From NCBI GenBank assembly GCA_021234535.1, contig CM037833.1, forward strand, positions 4,796,709 through 4,860,708: DNA of 64,000 bases. The letters run 5' to 3'. Source of the DNA: Stichopus chloronotus. Its lineage: Eukaryota; Echinodermata; Holothuroidea; Aspidochirotida; Stichopodidae. This document shows positions 54,690 to 64,000 of the stretch, piece by piece. The stretch's first letter is position 1. Every line of letters starts with the position of its first letter. The position numbers and the translations under genes were made by a program. A model generated the notes under the pieces. It made no database searches, was not told the origin of the DNA, and saw nothing but the letters and a program-made list of their open reading frames with translations.

Positions 54690-55185
54690 GGATTCAAGAT
54701 GAACGTAAATACAGTGGTGGAACCTCTTGTTTTGGTTTGGGGGTGAGGTATTGCACACCGTTATTAAAATTGATGCCTGTTGTGGCTGTGGCAAATTCCT
54801 CTTCCTTGTAATTCCTTAGAAGTTTCTCTTTGAAATTTTCTCTTTTTTCGATGAAGTCGGTCTCATTATTGCAGAGACGAGAAAAACGCAATACCTCGCC
54901 TTTGATAAAGCCTTTGAAAGTGGCAAGCGGGTGTGCGGAATTCCTCTCCAGATACTGGAAGGTTTCAGTGGGTTTGGTATAGATTTTAGTATCTAGTATC
55001 CCGACTGAGTGGAATCTAGGACCTTTAAAGACTCTGAGATCTAGGTATGTGACTTCAGTATTGGAAACTTCTGTGGTGAATTTTAGGAAAGGATGAATTT
55101 TATTCATCTCACCAACCAGTCTCTCAAGATCTGTGAGTGTTCCATCGTAGAGTTCTAAGTGATCGAAGAGAGAGAGGAGAAGAAA
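54690..55185 (-). pseudogene. Penelope-like element, end of the reverse transcriptase
   Basis: The minus-strand frame reads 'ELYDGTLTDLERLVGEMN', then 'NTEVTYLDLRVFKG' and 'GILDTKIYTKPTETFQYLER'. It continues with 'NSAHPLATFKGFIKGEVLRF' and 'YLTPKPKQEVPPLYL'. This is the order seen after the Y-x-D-D box of Penelope RTs: 'F-L-D-x-x-x-x-K', 'K-P-T-x-x-x-x-Y-L', 'S-x-H-P-x-x-x-x-x-x-x-x-K-G-x-x-x-R'. The RT palm upstream is deleted, and no GIY-YIG endonuclease follows. The upstream chimeric ORF may contain the same element's N-terminus. Confidence 0.75.
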
Positions 55186-55280
55186 GAACTTTGCATGTTT
55201 TGTAGAGGCGTAGACCTGCTCTTTCTAGAAGAGTTGATGGCCCTAAAAAGAGCCGTTGAAATCGAGTCTTTCTCGGTGAT

Positions 55281-56105
55281 CTACTTCCTCTTATATGGTT
55301 GTCTGTTTTTTGCCTTTTCATGGCGAACAGGTTTTCTCCGATATTCCTCTTTCTTGGCTGATGCGGTTAGCAGGATTGTCGACAGACGGGTGGCCTCTAT
55401 GGCATCGGTTGTTGACTCCAAGTCCTTCGTTGCTCTTGATTCCTTTTCAAGGAACCTCTCTCTTTGCCTTTTTGCCTGGCGGGATAACTCGTCTCTCCAA
55501 GCTCTACGGAGTTTCCTGCTTGCTCTTTGGAGAGTAGAGTTCCAGGAACTCGTAAACTTCTCCGAGTAGTTCAGTAGCCCCGGGAGTCTGGGTGGGTCTC
55601 TGTGGACATTGAGTTTGTTGCTAACGATTACCTCGTTATCAACACGAGAGAGCTCTTTGGTGAGTGAGATGACTTTGGCCTGGATTTCCTTGAAAGCGTC
55701 TGCGTGGTTTTTCACCTTCTTGTAAGTGCTCTGTTCTAATTGTACCCTGTTCGCCTTTTTTGGCTGTGGAGATTTTTGCCCGCATGGAATGTCGACTTCT
55801 GAGAAAGAAGAGTCTGAGTCTTTATTGACTGGAGATGCAGGAATAGCTGGTATCAGGCTAGGCTGTAAATCTACATTACTAGTGGTAGTATCACTAGTGC
55901 TCGGCCTAGCGTTAGGCCAATCTGTACAAACAGGTGTAGCAACACTGTTACCGCTTTCACTTTCACTCTCTTCGATCTCCGATTCTGTTGTTGATTCGTC
56001 TTCAAAATCACTATCATGATGATAGTCAGATTCGTCGAGGTCTTCTTGCGACTCGTCATCAAACACAAGGGCAACAACTTCTTCAACGGTGTATCTGCGG
56101 CTCAT
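55281..56105 (-). pseudogene. Chimeric ORF: piggyBac-like N-terminus joined to a Penelope-like N-terminal region
   Basis: The open frame, best started at the Met at 56105, begins 'MSRRYTVEEVVALVFDD' and continues with about 40 mostly acidic residues, as do piggyBac transposases. A middle part is Ser/Pro-rich. From about residue 125 it changes to a coiled, basic region with 'KEIQAKVISLTKEL', 'EKFTSSWNSTLQRASRKLRR' and 'ILLTASAKKEEYRRKP'. This resembles the N-terminal helices of Penelope proteins in front of RT. The piggyBac terminus at 56303 lies upstream and the Penelope RT end downstream. No piggyBac DDD domain is present. The fusion is probably an insertion scar that kept the frame open by chance. 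Confidence 0.5.
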
Positions 56106-56219
56106 TTTGTTTGGAAAATGTTCCGAATGAAACGTAAAAATGTGTTTCTGTGTAATGGAGGGCGGCAATCAATGTAAACAAAGCCTAGCGACCACTAAAA
56201 GTCAGGTGATTATGGTCAC

Positions 56220-56307
56220 CTGATCTATGGCCGGAAAACCGGCCTTTCGGGTTATTCTACGTTTTCTGTGCGGCCGGTTTTCCGGCCTTTAGGGTTCAAA
56301 GGGTTAA
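56220..56307 (-). mobile_element. piggyBac-type terminus with TTAA
   Basis: On the minus strand TTAA (56304-56307) is followed by 'ccctttgaaccctaaaggcc' and an internal palindrome 'ggccggaaaaccggcc' that occurs twice (near 56235 and 56270). A TTAA target, CCC start and subterminal inverted repeat are typical of piggyBac. The matching opposite end was not found. Confidence 0.65.
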
Positions 56308-56619
56308 AGCTAGACTGGAACACCAGAGTCCAAAAACTCCTGAGTCTGTATTCCTATGTATACACTCACTAAGTTGGCTGCCAACGGTGGAGAAATATTC
56401 ATTTAATGCATTCGGAATTCCAATATTATCACTAATTTGCTCATTTTTGTACACAACATTGTTAATTACAGTAGAGGTTTTTCAGACAAAAAATGTGTGA
56501 TTAAAGGTGAGGATGAATAATATGCAGTTTGTATTGTGTGTTAAGATTTCAGTGTTGAACAACATTCCACCTTGCAGACGGCGTCAGCGTTGCATAGGTA
56601 TTATATATGCATTGTTTAC

Positions 56620-56725
56620 ATTTAACGAGGAGTGAATGTACACTTTGAACAGCAATCCTATAGCCAACACTGAACGTGGGAGCGGGGTGCCCCAAGGTAT
56701 TTTGTCCGAGATTGTAGGCCATCCT
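56620..56725. repeat. Hairpin-forming dispersed repeat, copy 3
   Basis: Shares 'gaacagcaatcctatagcca', 'ccccaaggtattttgtccga' and 'gattgtagg' with copy 2. The left arm is lost. It sits immediately left of the Helitron remnant, close to where that element breaks off. Confidence 0.7.
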
Positions 56726-56805
56726 TGGAGTATCTGATCCGTCAATGCAGTTAATGTGGGGTGCTCATCTGTTGCCTTTTGTAGGGATGTCGTTCTTGGT
56801 ATGTT

Positions 56806-57330
56806 TCACATGAATGTTATCCTACTACTATCTTGCACATTTGCATAATTCTGATGTAATGTATCTTGCTGTGTCATTGGAATGTGTTGTTCAGGGTTAT
56901 CAGATTTGTAGTTGCTATTGTTGTCTTCCTTGAATGTGATAAGAGGGTCATCAGCATTTTCATCGGAATCATAGTCATGAGAAATTTCTGTTTTTTTGTT
57001 GTCACTACTGTTGTAGTGCTGTAGGTCGAGCAGCATACTTTCTGATAGTTCTACAATTGTTGGATGTATTTCCAATGGTTTGATGAGAATTGTTCGATCT
57101 TCTGGTGGTGAAGTATTTATAAACACAAACTGCCTGGATGCTTTTCTGAGAGACATTTGCAACACCAAATACACTGCTTCCTGGGCACTCACTTCAACAT
57201 GGTTGACCTATGTGTCGAACTTGTGGCTTAATATTCATGTTTCCTTCCCTTGCTTCTGTGGCTGCACGTTGCATTAGGTTACTCATGCCTCTTTGCCCTT
57301 TACTAATGTATGATACAATATACATAGCAC
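56806..57330 (-). pseudogene. Helitron segment between Rep and helicase
   Basis: Minus-strand frames read 'PYACAMYIVSYISKGQRGMS' and 'ATEAREGNMNIKPQVRHIG'. After a shift they give 'VSAQEAVYLVLQM', 'SRQFVFINTSPPEDRTI' and an Asp/Asn-rich tail that ends at 56806. The 'V-S-A-Q-E-A-x-Y' and 'F-I-N-T-S-P-P-E' blocks are standard for canonical animal Helitrons, whereas the Helentron at 14.6 kb has 'VFIPTDP' at the matching place. Confidence 0.85.
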
Positions 57331-58200
57331 ATGCATATGGGTCCAGAACATCCTTATTTCAGCTGGTGACCTCTTGAGGAAGATTTTGTCTGTTATTGAT
57401 GACCGAATAGCAAGAATATAATTGTTCTCTGTCGTTCCCAACTTCTTCAACATATCTTCAAATGTGTCTGTAACGTTTGTATTAACTTTCAAATCTTCGA
57501 AATAAGCCTTCAAGCATTTGTATAATTCTGCAGTATTACCACTGACTTCACCTTCGAGTGGTGTTAAAATCATGGTTCTAGGCATTGGTGGGACAGGAAA
57601 ACCAAAGCGACAAACACGTTGTCTCTTTTTTCTACAAGTTTTTGCATGGCTGTGTGATTGCAAATTAACAGTACCGTTGACTGTATCAGGTACATTACAT
57701 GTAACATACTGATCAATGAAAGATGTGATATCTGTAGGTGGTAAATTCATAAGCAGGTGCATCTTTAACCCAAAGTAACATGTGAATGTGTGAACTCTGT
57801 TGGAACTCTACCCTGTAAAAGTGATCAATGATTTCACCAATTGGATGATACGAACTGTACAGGATATTTTTTAAGAACCTTCGAAACATGTAATCAAAAT
57901 GTCTTGCACATGTGACAGGGTCACTCTGGATAAGGTCTGATTTCTCCTTCCAGGTCATCCTCAAAAGCTGATCATCTGTTAAGTCTTTGTTTTCAACAGT
58001 TCTTCCAATGATTTTTGAGGAGGTGGAACCACCTTCAGAGAATGACAGAAACCATGTTGGTATTCCAAGTTGCCGTATCATTGCAAACAATTCTTTTTTA
58101 GTTCTTTCCCAGTAGGGAGGTGACCCTCGTAATCTTCGAAACACTCTAAATCCTGCATCTAAGGTTAATATTTGGTTGCTGCTGTCATTGGATTTGAAAT
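57283..58200 (-). pseudogene. Helitron Rep (HUH) domain
   Basis: The frame 58144-57713 reads 'RGSPPYWERTKKELFAMIRQ' and 'LGIPTWFLSFSEG', then 'SDPVTCARHFDYMFRRF' and 'HPIGEIIDHFYRVEFQ'. The HUH box 'SHIHMLLWVKDAP' follows, its two His binding the metal. A shifted frame (57762-57283) continues with 'SFIDQYVTCNVPD', 'HSHAKTCRKK' and 'VCRFGFPVPPMPRT'. The catalytic Tyr pair region is not clearly readable. Rep nicks and rejoins DNA in rolling-circle transposition. Confidence 0.87.
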
Positions 58201-58251
58201 GCTGTGCAGTTAATTTCTTGCCTTGTTTTTTCTTCTTTCGGATGCTAAGTG

Positions 58252-59407
58252 TTACTCTCTGTTGTATTTGACTGATTTGTAACTTCTTGGTTTTGTAGAA
58301 GATGTTTGGGACAGATTTTGCAAATCTTCTATCTTTGTGGCGTAATTCCCACTTACAGATTGTGCTGTAGTGTACTTTTGTCTTGGTTTCACTACTTGGT
58401 TGTCGACAAAATAATGTTGGAAATGCAAGGATTTCAGAGAGTCTTGAAACAAGCCCATAGGTTTATTTCCTTCACCTGGCGCTACACAGTAAGCAAGGTG
58501 GATTTCTTCATTAAATTCTGGTGTAAGCATAATGTCTAATGTACCAATTGGTTGCATGTCTTCACTCTGAGGCCTGTCCAGTCATCATCTGAATCAGGAT
58601 TGTCTTCATTATTAGTTAGGAGTGCAGCTGTTGTAGTTGTTTCTGATGTATTAATCCCATGTTTGATTCATTTGCAGAGGGGTCTTTAAATTTCTGCCAA
58701 TCATCACTCATTTGTTGCATGTTTTTATTCCAATTATCATCAATTAAATCAACGCCTTCATCTTTGTACAGCTGACTGTTTGCAACTAGCCATTTAGCAG
58801 CATCTATAACCTTATTAGGCCTGACATTCTCATTTTGAACAGAATGCTTATAAGAAAGTTTTCTCTTAAACTTGACAGGGATGGTCATGCTTTCATCTAG
58901 CTGTACGTGGTAACAGTCTACATGTACTTGGCACATCAGCTGGGACATTAACTACTTTTCCTTTCATATGCAATTGTCGGCCTCTAGGAAGTTCTCGTAT
59001 TTGCATGAATGGTATGCGGAGAGCTACTAGCTTTTCTTCAAGAGAATGCAGTTTCAATTCTTTTGGAACTGTCACCAATTTCATGTTATTGTCTAAGCTC
59101 AGTGGTGCTATTTTATTAGTGGTGATACATTCTTTGCAGGTACTACAGACCCATAATTTGTTGTCAACAAAAGGAGTATGTGCTGCAATGTTGGTTGCAG
59201 GTACTGTTCTTGTGAAAACTTTGTAACATTTTCTTTGTACCATAACTGTTCACAAGAGCAACAGACATACTCTGGCCCATGTGAAATTAATTCCTGAAAT
59301 AAATCTTTTAACTCTTCTAGCGTATAAGTGTTACAGTTACTTCTGATGGTGTGTTTTGAACTGATTTCATCAGCGACAAACTGAGGGTATGTCCGAGCTT
59401 TTGCCAT
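58252..59407 (-). pseudogene. Helitron N-terminal DUF6570-like region and linker
   Basis: 59407-59108 has 'GPEYVCCSCEQLWYKENV'. 59243-58893 has 'LWVCSTCKECITTNKIAPLS', then 'ELKLHSLEEKLVALRIPFMQ' and 'KVVNVPADV'. 58948-58616 has 'TIPVKFKRKLSYKHSVQNEN' and 'KWLVANSQLYKDEG'. 58557-58252 has 'LTPEFNEEIHLAYCVAPGEG'. These blocks, with paired Cys that may bind zinc, form the usual region in front of Rep in animal Helitrons. Overlapping frames mark at least two frameshifts. Confidence 0.8.
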
Positions 59408-59429
59408 TCGTTCTTGATTCTTTTGTTTT

Positions 59430-60100
59430 TCATGAACAGAGTAGGAAATTATTACGAATCAAGTGCATTCGTTGAATGTTTTGTCTCTTTTCATATTCAT
59501 AGTATTCTGGCTTCTCTCTTGTCTTTTTCATGTTCTGTTTCTCCTTTTCATAGTATTCTGGCTTTTGTCTAATGTCTGTCATTCGTATTTTGTTCCGTCT
59601 ACTTTCATTTTCAGAGTATTCTTGTTTCTGTCTTGTGTGTTTCATTCGTTTAATATTTTGGTAATATTTTGGTTCTTCTCATTTTCCTTTTGTCTTTCAT
59701 ATGTTTCACTTTTATTTTCACAGTAATCTGGGATTTTGCCTTTTGTCTCGAATTCGAATTTTGTTTTGTTTTTGTTCCATTTCTGAGTATTCTGGCTTTT
59801 TCTTTGTGTCTTTCATTCGTTTAATGTTTTTGTTCCTTTCATTTCGACAGTATTCCTAATTTTGTCTTATGTCTCTCATTCGTTTTAGATTTCCATTCTT
59901 TTCACTTTGAGAGTATTCTGCCTTCTGTCTTCTCTCTTTCATGCGTTTGTTATTTTGCATCTTTTCATGTTGAGAGTACAATGTATCCTTTTGTTTTGCA
60001 TTCTTTGTACCTTTTTCTGTCTTTGTTTTTAGAGAGTATTCTGTATCTAGTCTTCTGTTTCTTTGGTAATTTTTGTCTTTGCTCGTAGTCTTTGCACTCG
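59430..60100 (-). repeat. Helitron coil repeats, about 63-bp period
   Basis: On the plus strand 'agtattctgg' variants recur near 59501, 59552, 59615, 59722, 59788, 59849, 59912, 59975 and 60025, mostly 61-66 bases apart. The minus strand encodes roughly 21-residue units of the type 'RQKPEYYEKEKQNMKKTR'. Such Arg/Lys/Glu/Tyr repeats are common between the OTU and DUF6570-like parts of animal Helitrons, possibly binding nucleic acid. Frame breaks interrupt them here. Confidence 0.75.
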
Positions 60101-60143
60101 TATGGCACTCCTAGAGCAGATATTGGTGGCATGAAAATCTGTA

Positions 60144-60932
60144 CTATTTCTGTTTCTGTTCCTGTTTTTGTTGTTGCCAAAAGTTTTGTCTATTTCTTCT
60201 TGAACACTGTTTTGTTGTCTTTGGGTCTGCAGATGTATTATTGTAGGTTAGAAGACATAGATCAGTATTACTGAGTCCATACACAATGTCATAGTGATTT
60301 CGATTTGTGTTTTGTACGTAAATTGCACGTTTTGCTGAATCTGCTCTGTCAATGAGACTACCACTTCCAGGCAATCGAAGCCATTTCCATGCATTACCAG
60401 AATCTGCGTATGGTATATATATCAGTCTTACAGATTTATAACTAGATGGTAAGTCGCATTTTTGAAGAAATTGCACTATCACGTATCGAAGAATGTGGTG
60501 ATTATCTTCAGTGTGTGTTATTATGAATGACAAACATCTGAAGAAACAATTACCATCACCTCTTATCCTCCAAATGTTAGATGGTGTTGCAGTGATAGCG
60601 TACAATATTGGAGAAGATATAAAGGGAAAATTGTGGGCAGAACTGACTTGAATTATTTTACTTTGTTCTGTTATTTGCTTCAACATGGCAATTGTTTCAT
60701 CACGCCAGCAGTTATCTGTAGGGTAGAAGTTAAATGTGTCATATGTGTGAACACTTTGTAAGTAAATATCAGTTATTTGTAACTTGCCAGTTTGTGATTG
60801 TTGTACTATTTCAATGGGTTCAGCAACCTGAGCATTTGCGTTTCTGTGTATGTGATGTACTTGGTCTGAATGCTTTCTTTCTCTCCGTGCCTTGTTTCTC
60901 TGCCTGGAACTTAATTTCTTTGTTCGTGTCAT
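60144..60932 (-). CDS. OTU-like cysteine protease domain of the Helitron, open over 262 codons
   Basis: The frame starts at a Met with a basic segment ('MTRTKKLSSRQRNKARRERK'). It reaches 'WRIRGDGNCFFRCLSFIITH' at about residue 122, the OTU Asp-Gly-Asn-Cys box with catalytic Asp and Cys. It continues with 'HHILRYVIVQFLQ' and, near residue 220, 'QNTNRNHYDIVYG', the catalytic His block. All three catalytic residues look intact, unlike the rest of the element. OTU proteases remove ubiquitin; in Helitrons their role is unproven. The Gln-rich end leads into the coil repeats. A Lys/Arg-rich minus-strand stretch further upstream (to about 61300) could be more of the N-terminus. Confidence 0.78.
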   Translation of the reverse strand: MTRTKKLSSRQRNKARRERKHSDQVHHIHRNANAQVAEPIEIVQQSQTGKLQITDIYLQSVHTYDTFNFYPTDNCWRDETIAMLKQITEQSKIIQVSSAHNFPFISSPILYAITATPSNIWRIRGDGNCFFRCLSFIITHTEDNHHILRYVIVQFLQKCDLPSSYKSVRLIYIPYADSGNAWKWLRLPGSGSLIDRADSAKRAIYVQNTNRNHYDIVYGLSNTDLCLLTYNNTSADPKTTKQCSRRNRQNFWQQQKQEQKQK

Positions 60933-62335
60933 TGTAGAGTAGGCAGTTCAACCAAAAGTTTGATGTAGCAATTGGAGAAAACAATTCCAAGTGCAGCTTA
61001 AGAGTGTAGCGGTATGTTGCAGTTCTATTGTTTGTTTTTCTGTACTTTCCAGTGACTTAGAAACATCAGTTTCGGTACTTTTATGCTGCTTAATATGCTT
61101 CCATGCTTTTGTTCAGAACCTACCTGTCTTTTTTGTGTGTGCCTTGTTGTAATTGTTTTTTTTTAGTTGTGCATACTTCTGTGCTTTATGCCTTTCTTCT
61201 GTGGCGTTGTGCTCTGTAGGCTTTTGTTCTTAGCTTCCGTTCACTTTAAGCTTATGCTTATGTGCTTTCCGAGCTTTAGTTCTTTATGTCTTGATCTGAA
61301 TGCTTTTATAAGAAGGTTTGTTCTGAAAGCTTCTTTATGCTTTCCTTTTTTATGCTTTTATGTCAGTATTTACAGTATGCTGTACTCTATGATATTGTTG
61401 CAGTAACTGGTAGTATAATATTGTGGTGAATTTGGCTACTATAGTGCAGTACTTTCTTTTTGAATAATTTTCTTAACAAACGTGTCTTTTCAACATACAG
61501 TACACTTTTTAGTACTGTAGGGTGTGTAGTCTCATAAAACTACACTACAGTTGAAACCAGGAGAGACAATGTAAAAGTGAAATATATTGCTTCCATGGAC
61601 ATTGGTAGTAATATTGTGACAATATGTAAGTCCTTACTGTATAGGTCAAGGGTACAGTACATTGACCTTAACTGTGGTTTCATACAGAGTCATTTGATTT
61701 AATTCAAGCCGAATACATCACGATGGATACATCATGATTTACATTCAAGACATCTTTTTACAAGAAAGGAAGAAATAAACAACCTTAAAACAACATGAAA
61801 TTCATCATCTCAGTATTGCAATGAGAAAACACTGGTAGCAGCAGAGGTGAAATTCGTGTATGTAGTTCTCATGCTATGTATCTGTACTTAATATTATGTC
61901 TTCTTTGGCTTTTACAGCACCTTGCAGAAATGTGAGCTTTGTACAAACGGATTGATTGGGGATGGAATTCCATTATATTTTTCAGTGCACGGCATTTGAT
62001 TCGGATAGGAAGCATTTTTTTGAAACGTTACTATTGGGTGGGTCCAAACACTTTGAAAATGGCTCAACTTTTCGCATCAAGAAATAAGAGGGTACAAAGC
62101 AATCTAGCCACCTTCTGTGGTGTTATATCAAATTGCTTTAGATAAGTATTTTTCATTGTATGGGGTGAGGATGTGTATGACTCATTAGGTCTGTACGTTG
62201 GTGTTTGTGCATAAGTAGCTTTGTGGTTCATATATATCCATCCATATTTTTTTTAATTTATTTTTTCTCGTATTTTGGTTACATTGTTTCCAGTAGGTGT
62301 CTGGTGACTACGTTCATATTTGTGTGTATTTGAAT
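60933..62335. other. Stretch without a supportable gene; possible Helitron 5' flank
   Basis: Minus-strand frames at 61150-61350 are Lys/Arg/Ala-rich and may be decayed N-terminal Helitron sequence. No 5' TC terminus can be placed. The rest has no feature I can name. Confidence 0.35.
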
Positions 62336-62339
62336 GTAT

Positions 62340-62560
62340 AATTTGTTTCTGTCCAGAATACGGGGAGGGGTGTATCCCAGTCTAGACCTTAGCGCAAATG
62401 TCTTGTATATTTTTTGGGGGGGGGCTCCTATCGTGTAAGGGCAAGCAAGTCCCAACGGGTCGTAGACGGGACTCCCAACTCTTAGAAGGCCGCACCTTGT
62501 TAACGGTTTGTCTTTCAAAACGGGAACTCGTAGCTAAAGCAATCGTAAAGTGCGCATTGT
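62340..62560 (-). pseudogene. BEL/Pao RT-RNase H connection fragment
   Basis: The minus-strand frame reads 'LKDKPLTRCGLL'-like sequence: 'KDKPLTRCGLLRVGSPVYDP' and 'LGLACPYTIGA'. BEL elements have 'T-R-R-G-x-L-S-x-x-S-x-V-Y-D-P-L-G' here, just before RNase H. It then runs into 'SRLGYTPP' where another frame gives 'GLDWDTPLP'-like residues, also seen at 46.5 kb. The plus-strand bases 'acggggaggggtgtatccca' match 46501 on nearly perfectly, so both come from related BEL copies. Confidence 0.7.
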
Positions 62561-63300
62561 AGACGAATTTAATAGTTAAACGAGAAAATGTATTCTTGGG
62601 CAATCTGTCAAAATAAATTGTTTCGCTGTGTCGAGTTTTCATCACCTGAACTTTTTGGCTTCATATGTCGATCGAGATGAGCACTACATTATGTCTTGTC
62701 AGACCCTGTTTTCAGGGTCAAATAGTATGTCTACTGATAAAGGAAATCAGATTAGTGGCAGCGACTATGCAAGAGGGTGCGCTGTGTAGGCCAACGGAGA
62801 GCATTTTAATCTGCGTAAAAATGGAAATGTGCGGCTTGAAATGCAATTTGAACATGCCCTGGACAAATCTCGCAACGTATTCATAGACCTGATACCTGTA
62901 CTTGGTTTAATTCCTGCATAAATTGTGCACAAAATGCCCAGATTTTAATCTCTTTATATGTTGTGTGAAATCTGTTAATGGTTATTCACAGTTTTAGTCG
63001 CAGAGTTCTTCTGTCACAGTACCACTCCTTCATTATGGCCCAACATCCAGTGAGTATAGCGTAATCTTTTTTAGACTAACAAGAGATTCAGAAAGTTTAA
63101 AAACTACTGTGGGTGAAGAAATCATTGCATAACTTTTCTGATTCTGCTTTTTGTGGTTTATTTTCATAGGACTGTGTGCAAAGTATGTCCATTTACATAC
63201 TGTATTTCTTGTTTGGACACTTAAGGCTACTGCAATGTAACGTGAAATAATGTTCTTCAATAATATTTCTAGTGGTGCAGGTCATGAAATTCTGTATTCA
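62561..63300. other. Stretch without a supportable gene
   Basis: Short frames only; no motif recognised. Confidence 0.35.
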
Positions 63301-63379
63301 AACTTTACAAAGTAAAGGATATAAATCTTGGACAGCTTCACAGACCTGTCACTGTTTTCTTCAAGCTTCTCCTTTCATC

Positions 63380-63887
63380 TGTTGATGGAGATTCGTCTGA
63401 CGAGTCCACATCAAGCTCTGACCAATTAGGAACAAAATGGGGATCTAAGACCTTGGGTTAAGTCTGTGCCTTCAGCAAATGGAGCTAGTGCCTGGCTAAC
63501 TTCTGAGAGCTGACCCCATTCACGAGCACTAAGTACAACATTTTGAAAGTCTGTACTGCAAATATCAGTCAGCATTTTGTGGTCCAAACTCAAGACTGCT
63601 TTAAACTGTCTAAATGTTGAATTCCATCGTGTAGAGTTGGCAGCAGGGATAGTTCTTCCTTTTCCGAACTTATCCTCAAAACGGTCTTTCAGGATCGTAC
63701 TGGGATGAAGCGGAGTTGACAGTCGTGATACCTTAGCAATTGCCAATGAAATACACTTCATGTCTTTCATACAGTCACCAACTACAAGTTGATCCAACGG
63801 TTGCAGATCATTCCAAATAGTCTCATCATCGATAACGAAGATAGGACTATTCTTGGAAGGGACCTTTTTTTTCTGAAGTTTCCGCAT
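63380..63887 (-). pseudogene. hAT-superfamily transposase fragment (ZBED-like)
   Basis: The minus-strand frame 63887-63426 reads 'LVVGDCMKDMKCISLAIAKV', then 'GRTIPAANSTRWNSTFRQFK' and 'REWGQLSEVSQALAPFAEGT'. This is the middle of hAT transposases, where R-W-N-S-T is followed by a large helical insertion domain. After 'TDLTQG' a deletion joins it to 'LDPHFVPNW', resembling the 'L-D-P-R-F' block further downstream. The BED finger, catalytic triad and C-terminal dimerisation region are missing. The element points leftward and its N-terminal part would lie beyond 63887. Confidence 0.8.
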
Positions 63888-64000
63888 ACACTAATGTTGA
63901 AAGAGACTACTGTAAAACTTTTTATCCGTGCAACCAGATGCTGAGATTCAACTCTAGAGTGGCCCTGTATGCTATAGGTACTCCCCAGTTTTCACAAACT
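63888..64000. other. Window edge, nothing recognised
   Basis: No readable continuation of the hAT frame is visible in the last 113 bases. Confidence 0.4.

Larger units (their letters stand above)
56806..60932 (-). mobile_element. Helitron remnant: OTU protease, coil repeats, DUF6570-like region, HUH Rep
   Basis: Read right to left on the minus strand: OTU-like domain (60932-60144), Arg/Lys/Tyr-rich repeats (60100-59430), Cys-containing DUF6570-like region (59407-58616), Helitron-like N region and HUH Rep (58557-57283), and the segment before the helicase (57330-56806). The order is that of long animal Helitron proteins. The PIF1 helicase is absent. Frames change at least six times, so the copy is dead. 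It contains the half that the 14.6-kb Helentron lacks, but motif differences show they are different families. Confidence 0.88.

Noticed and set aside
1..64000. CRISPR arrays, bacterial operons, rRNA genes
   Set aside because: No regularly spaced short repeats with unique spacers, no ribosome binding site pattern, no long intact gene clusters and no rRNA signature; the window is eukaryotic.

Overview
This window looks like nuclear DNA of a marine invertebrate, most likely an echinoderm. The clues are a transposon mixture typical of such genomes (Helitron/Helentron, Polinton, BEL/Pao, Ty3/gypsy, PIF/Harbinger, piggyBac, hAT, Tigger, Penelope), AG|GT-type splice signals around short exons, tandem repeats built on a 'gaccttgacctccacc' motif, and intronic 'taggccta' strings. 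The taxon is an inference, since there is no barcode gene. No operons, ribosome binding sites, CRISPR array or intact rRNA are visible. No intact host gene could be established: nearly everything recognisable is a broken mobile element or an isolated exon of a multi-copy family.

Layout. 1-5.3 kb: no gene, one hairpin repeat (4.7 kb). 5.3-7.8 kb: tandem repeats, a Tigger/jerky-like transposase piece, a gypsy remnant (zinc knuckle, integrase), then the end of a second Tigger-like transposase. 9.6-10.3 kb: dispersed repeat. 12.0-13.2 kb: Polinton-type DNA polymerase B. 13.2-14.6 kb: 3' end of a non-LTR retrotransposon (family LINE-x, copy A). 14.6-17.3 kb: Helentron with helicase and endonuclease, followed by an OB-fold-like exon. 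20.6-23.1 kb: tRNA-like sequence, Harbinger exon inserted beside a P2X7-C-terminus-like exon, psq-HTH exon, THAP exon. 25.2-29.3 kb: the best-preserved element, a gypsy retrotransposon with both LTR ends, primer site, gag, protease, RT and RNase H but no integrase. 29.9-32.8 kb: MULE-like transposase and Ulp1-like protease split by rearranged LINE-x copy B.

33.9-35.1 kb: two exons of Cys-containing multi-copy families. 39.8-40.8 kb: DUF4806-like exon, then a BEL/Pao-type LTR with primer site. 44.1-46.6 kb: BEL/Pao pol on the minus strand, interrupted by LINE-x copy C with a clear 13-bp target duplication. 48.9-51.3 kb: Mutator-like fragment, LINE-x copies F and E, second P2X7-like exon, retropepsin fragment. 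53.3-56.7 kb: second hairpin repeat, LINE-x copy D carrying a 409-bp TTA-flanked MITE, a multi-copy family exon, Penelope RT end, a piggyBac/Penelope chimeric ORF with a TTAA terminus, third hairpin repeat. 56.8-60.9 kb: N-terminal half of a second Helitron (OTU protease, coil repeats, DUF6570-like region, HUH Rep). 62.3-63.9 kb: BEL fragment and hAT transposase fragment.

The sequence is best read as a nested transposon graveyard. Relative ages can be ordered at a few points: LINE-x copy C is younger than its BEL host, the MITE is younger than LINE-x copy D, the Harbinger is younger than the P2X7-like exon, and LINE-x copy B lies within the MULE/Ulp1 locus. All identifications come from reading translated motifs by eye; no database search was run.
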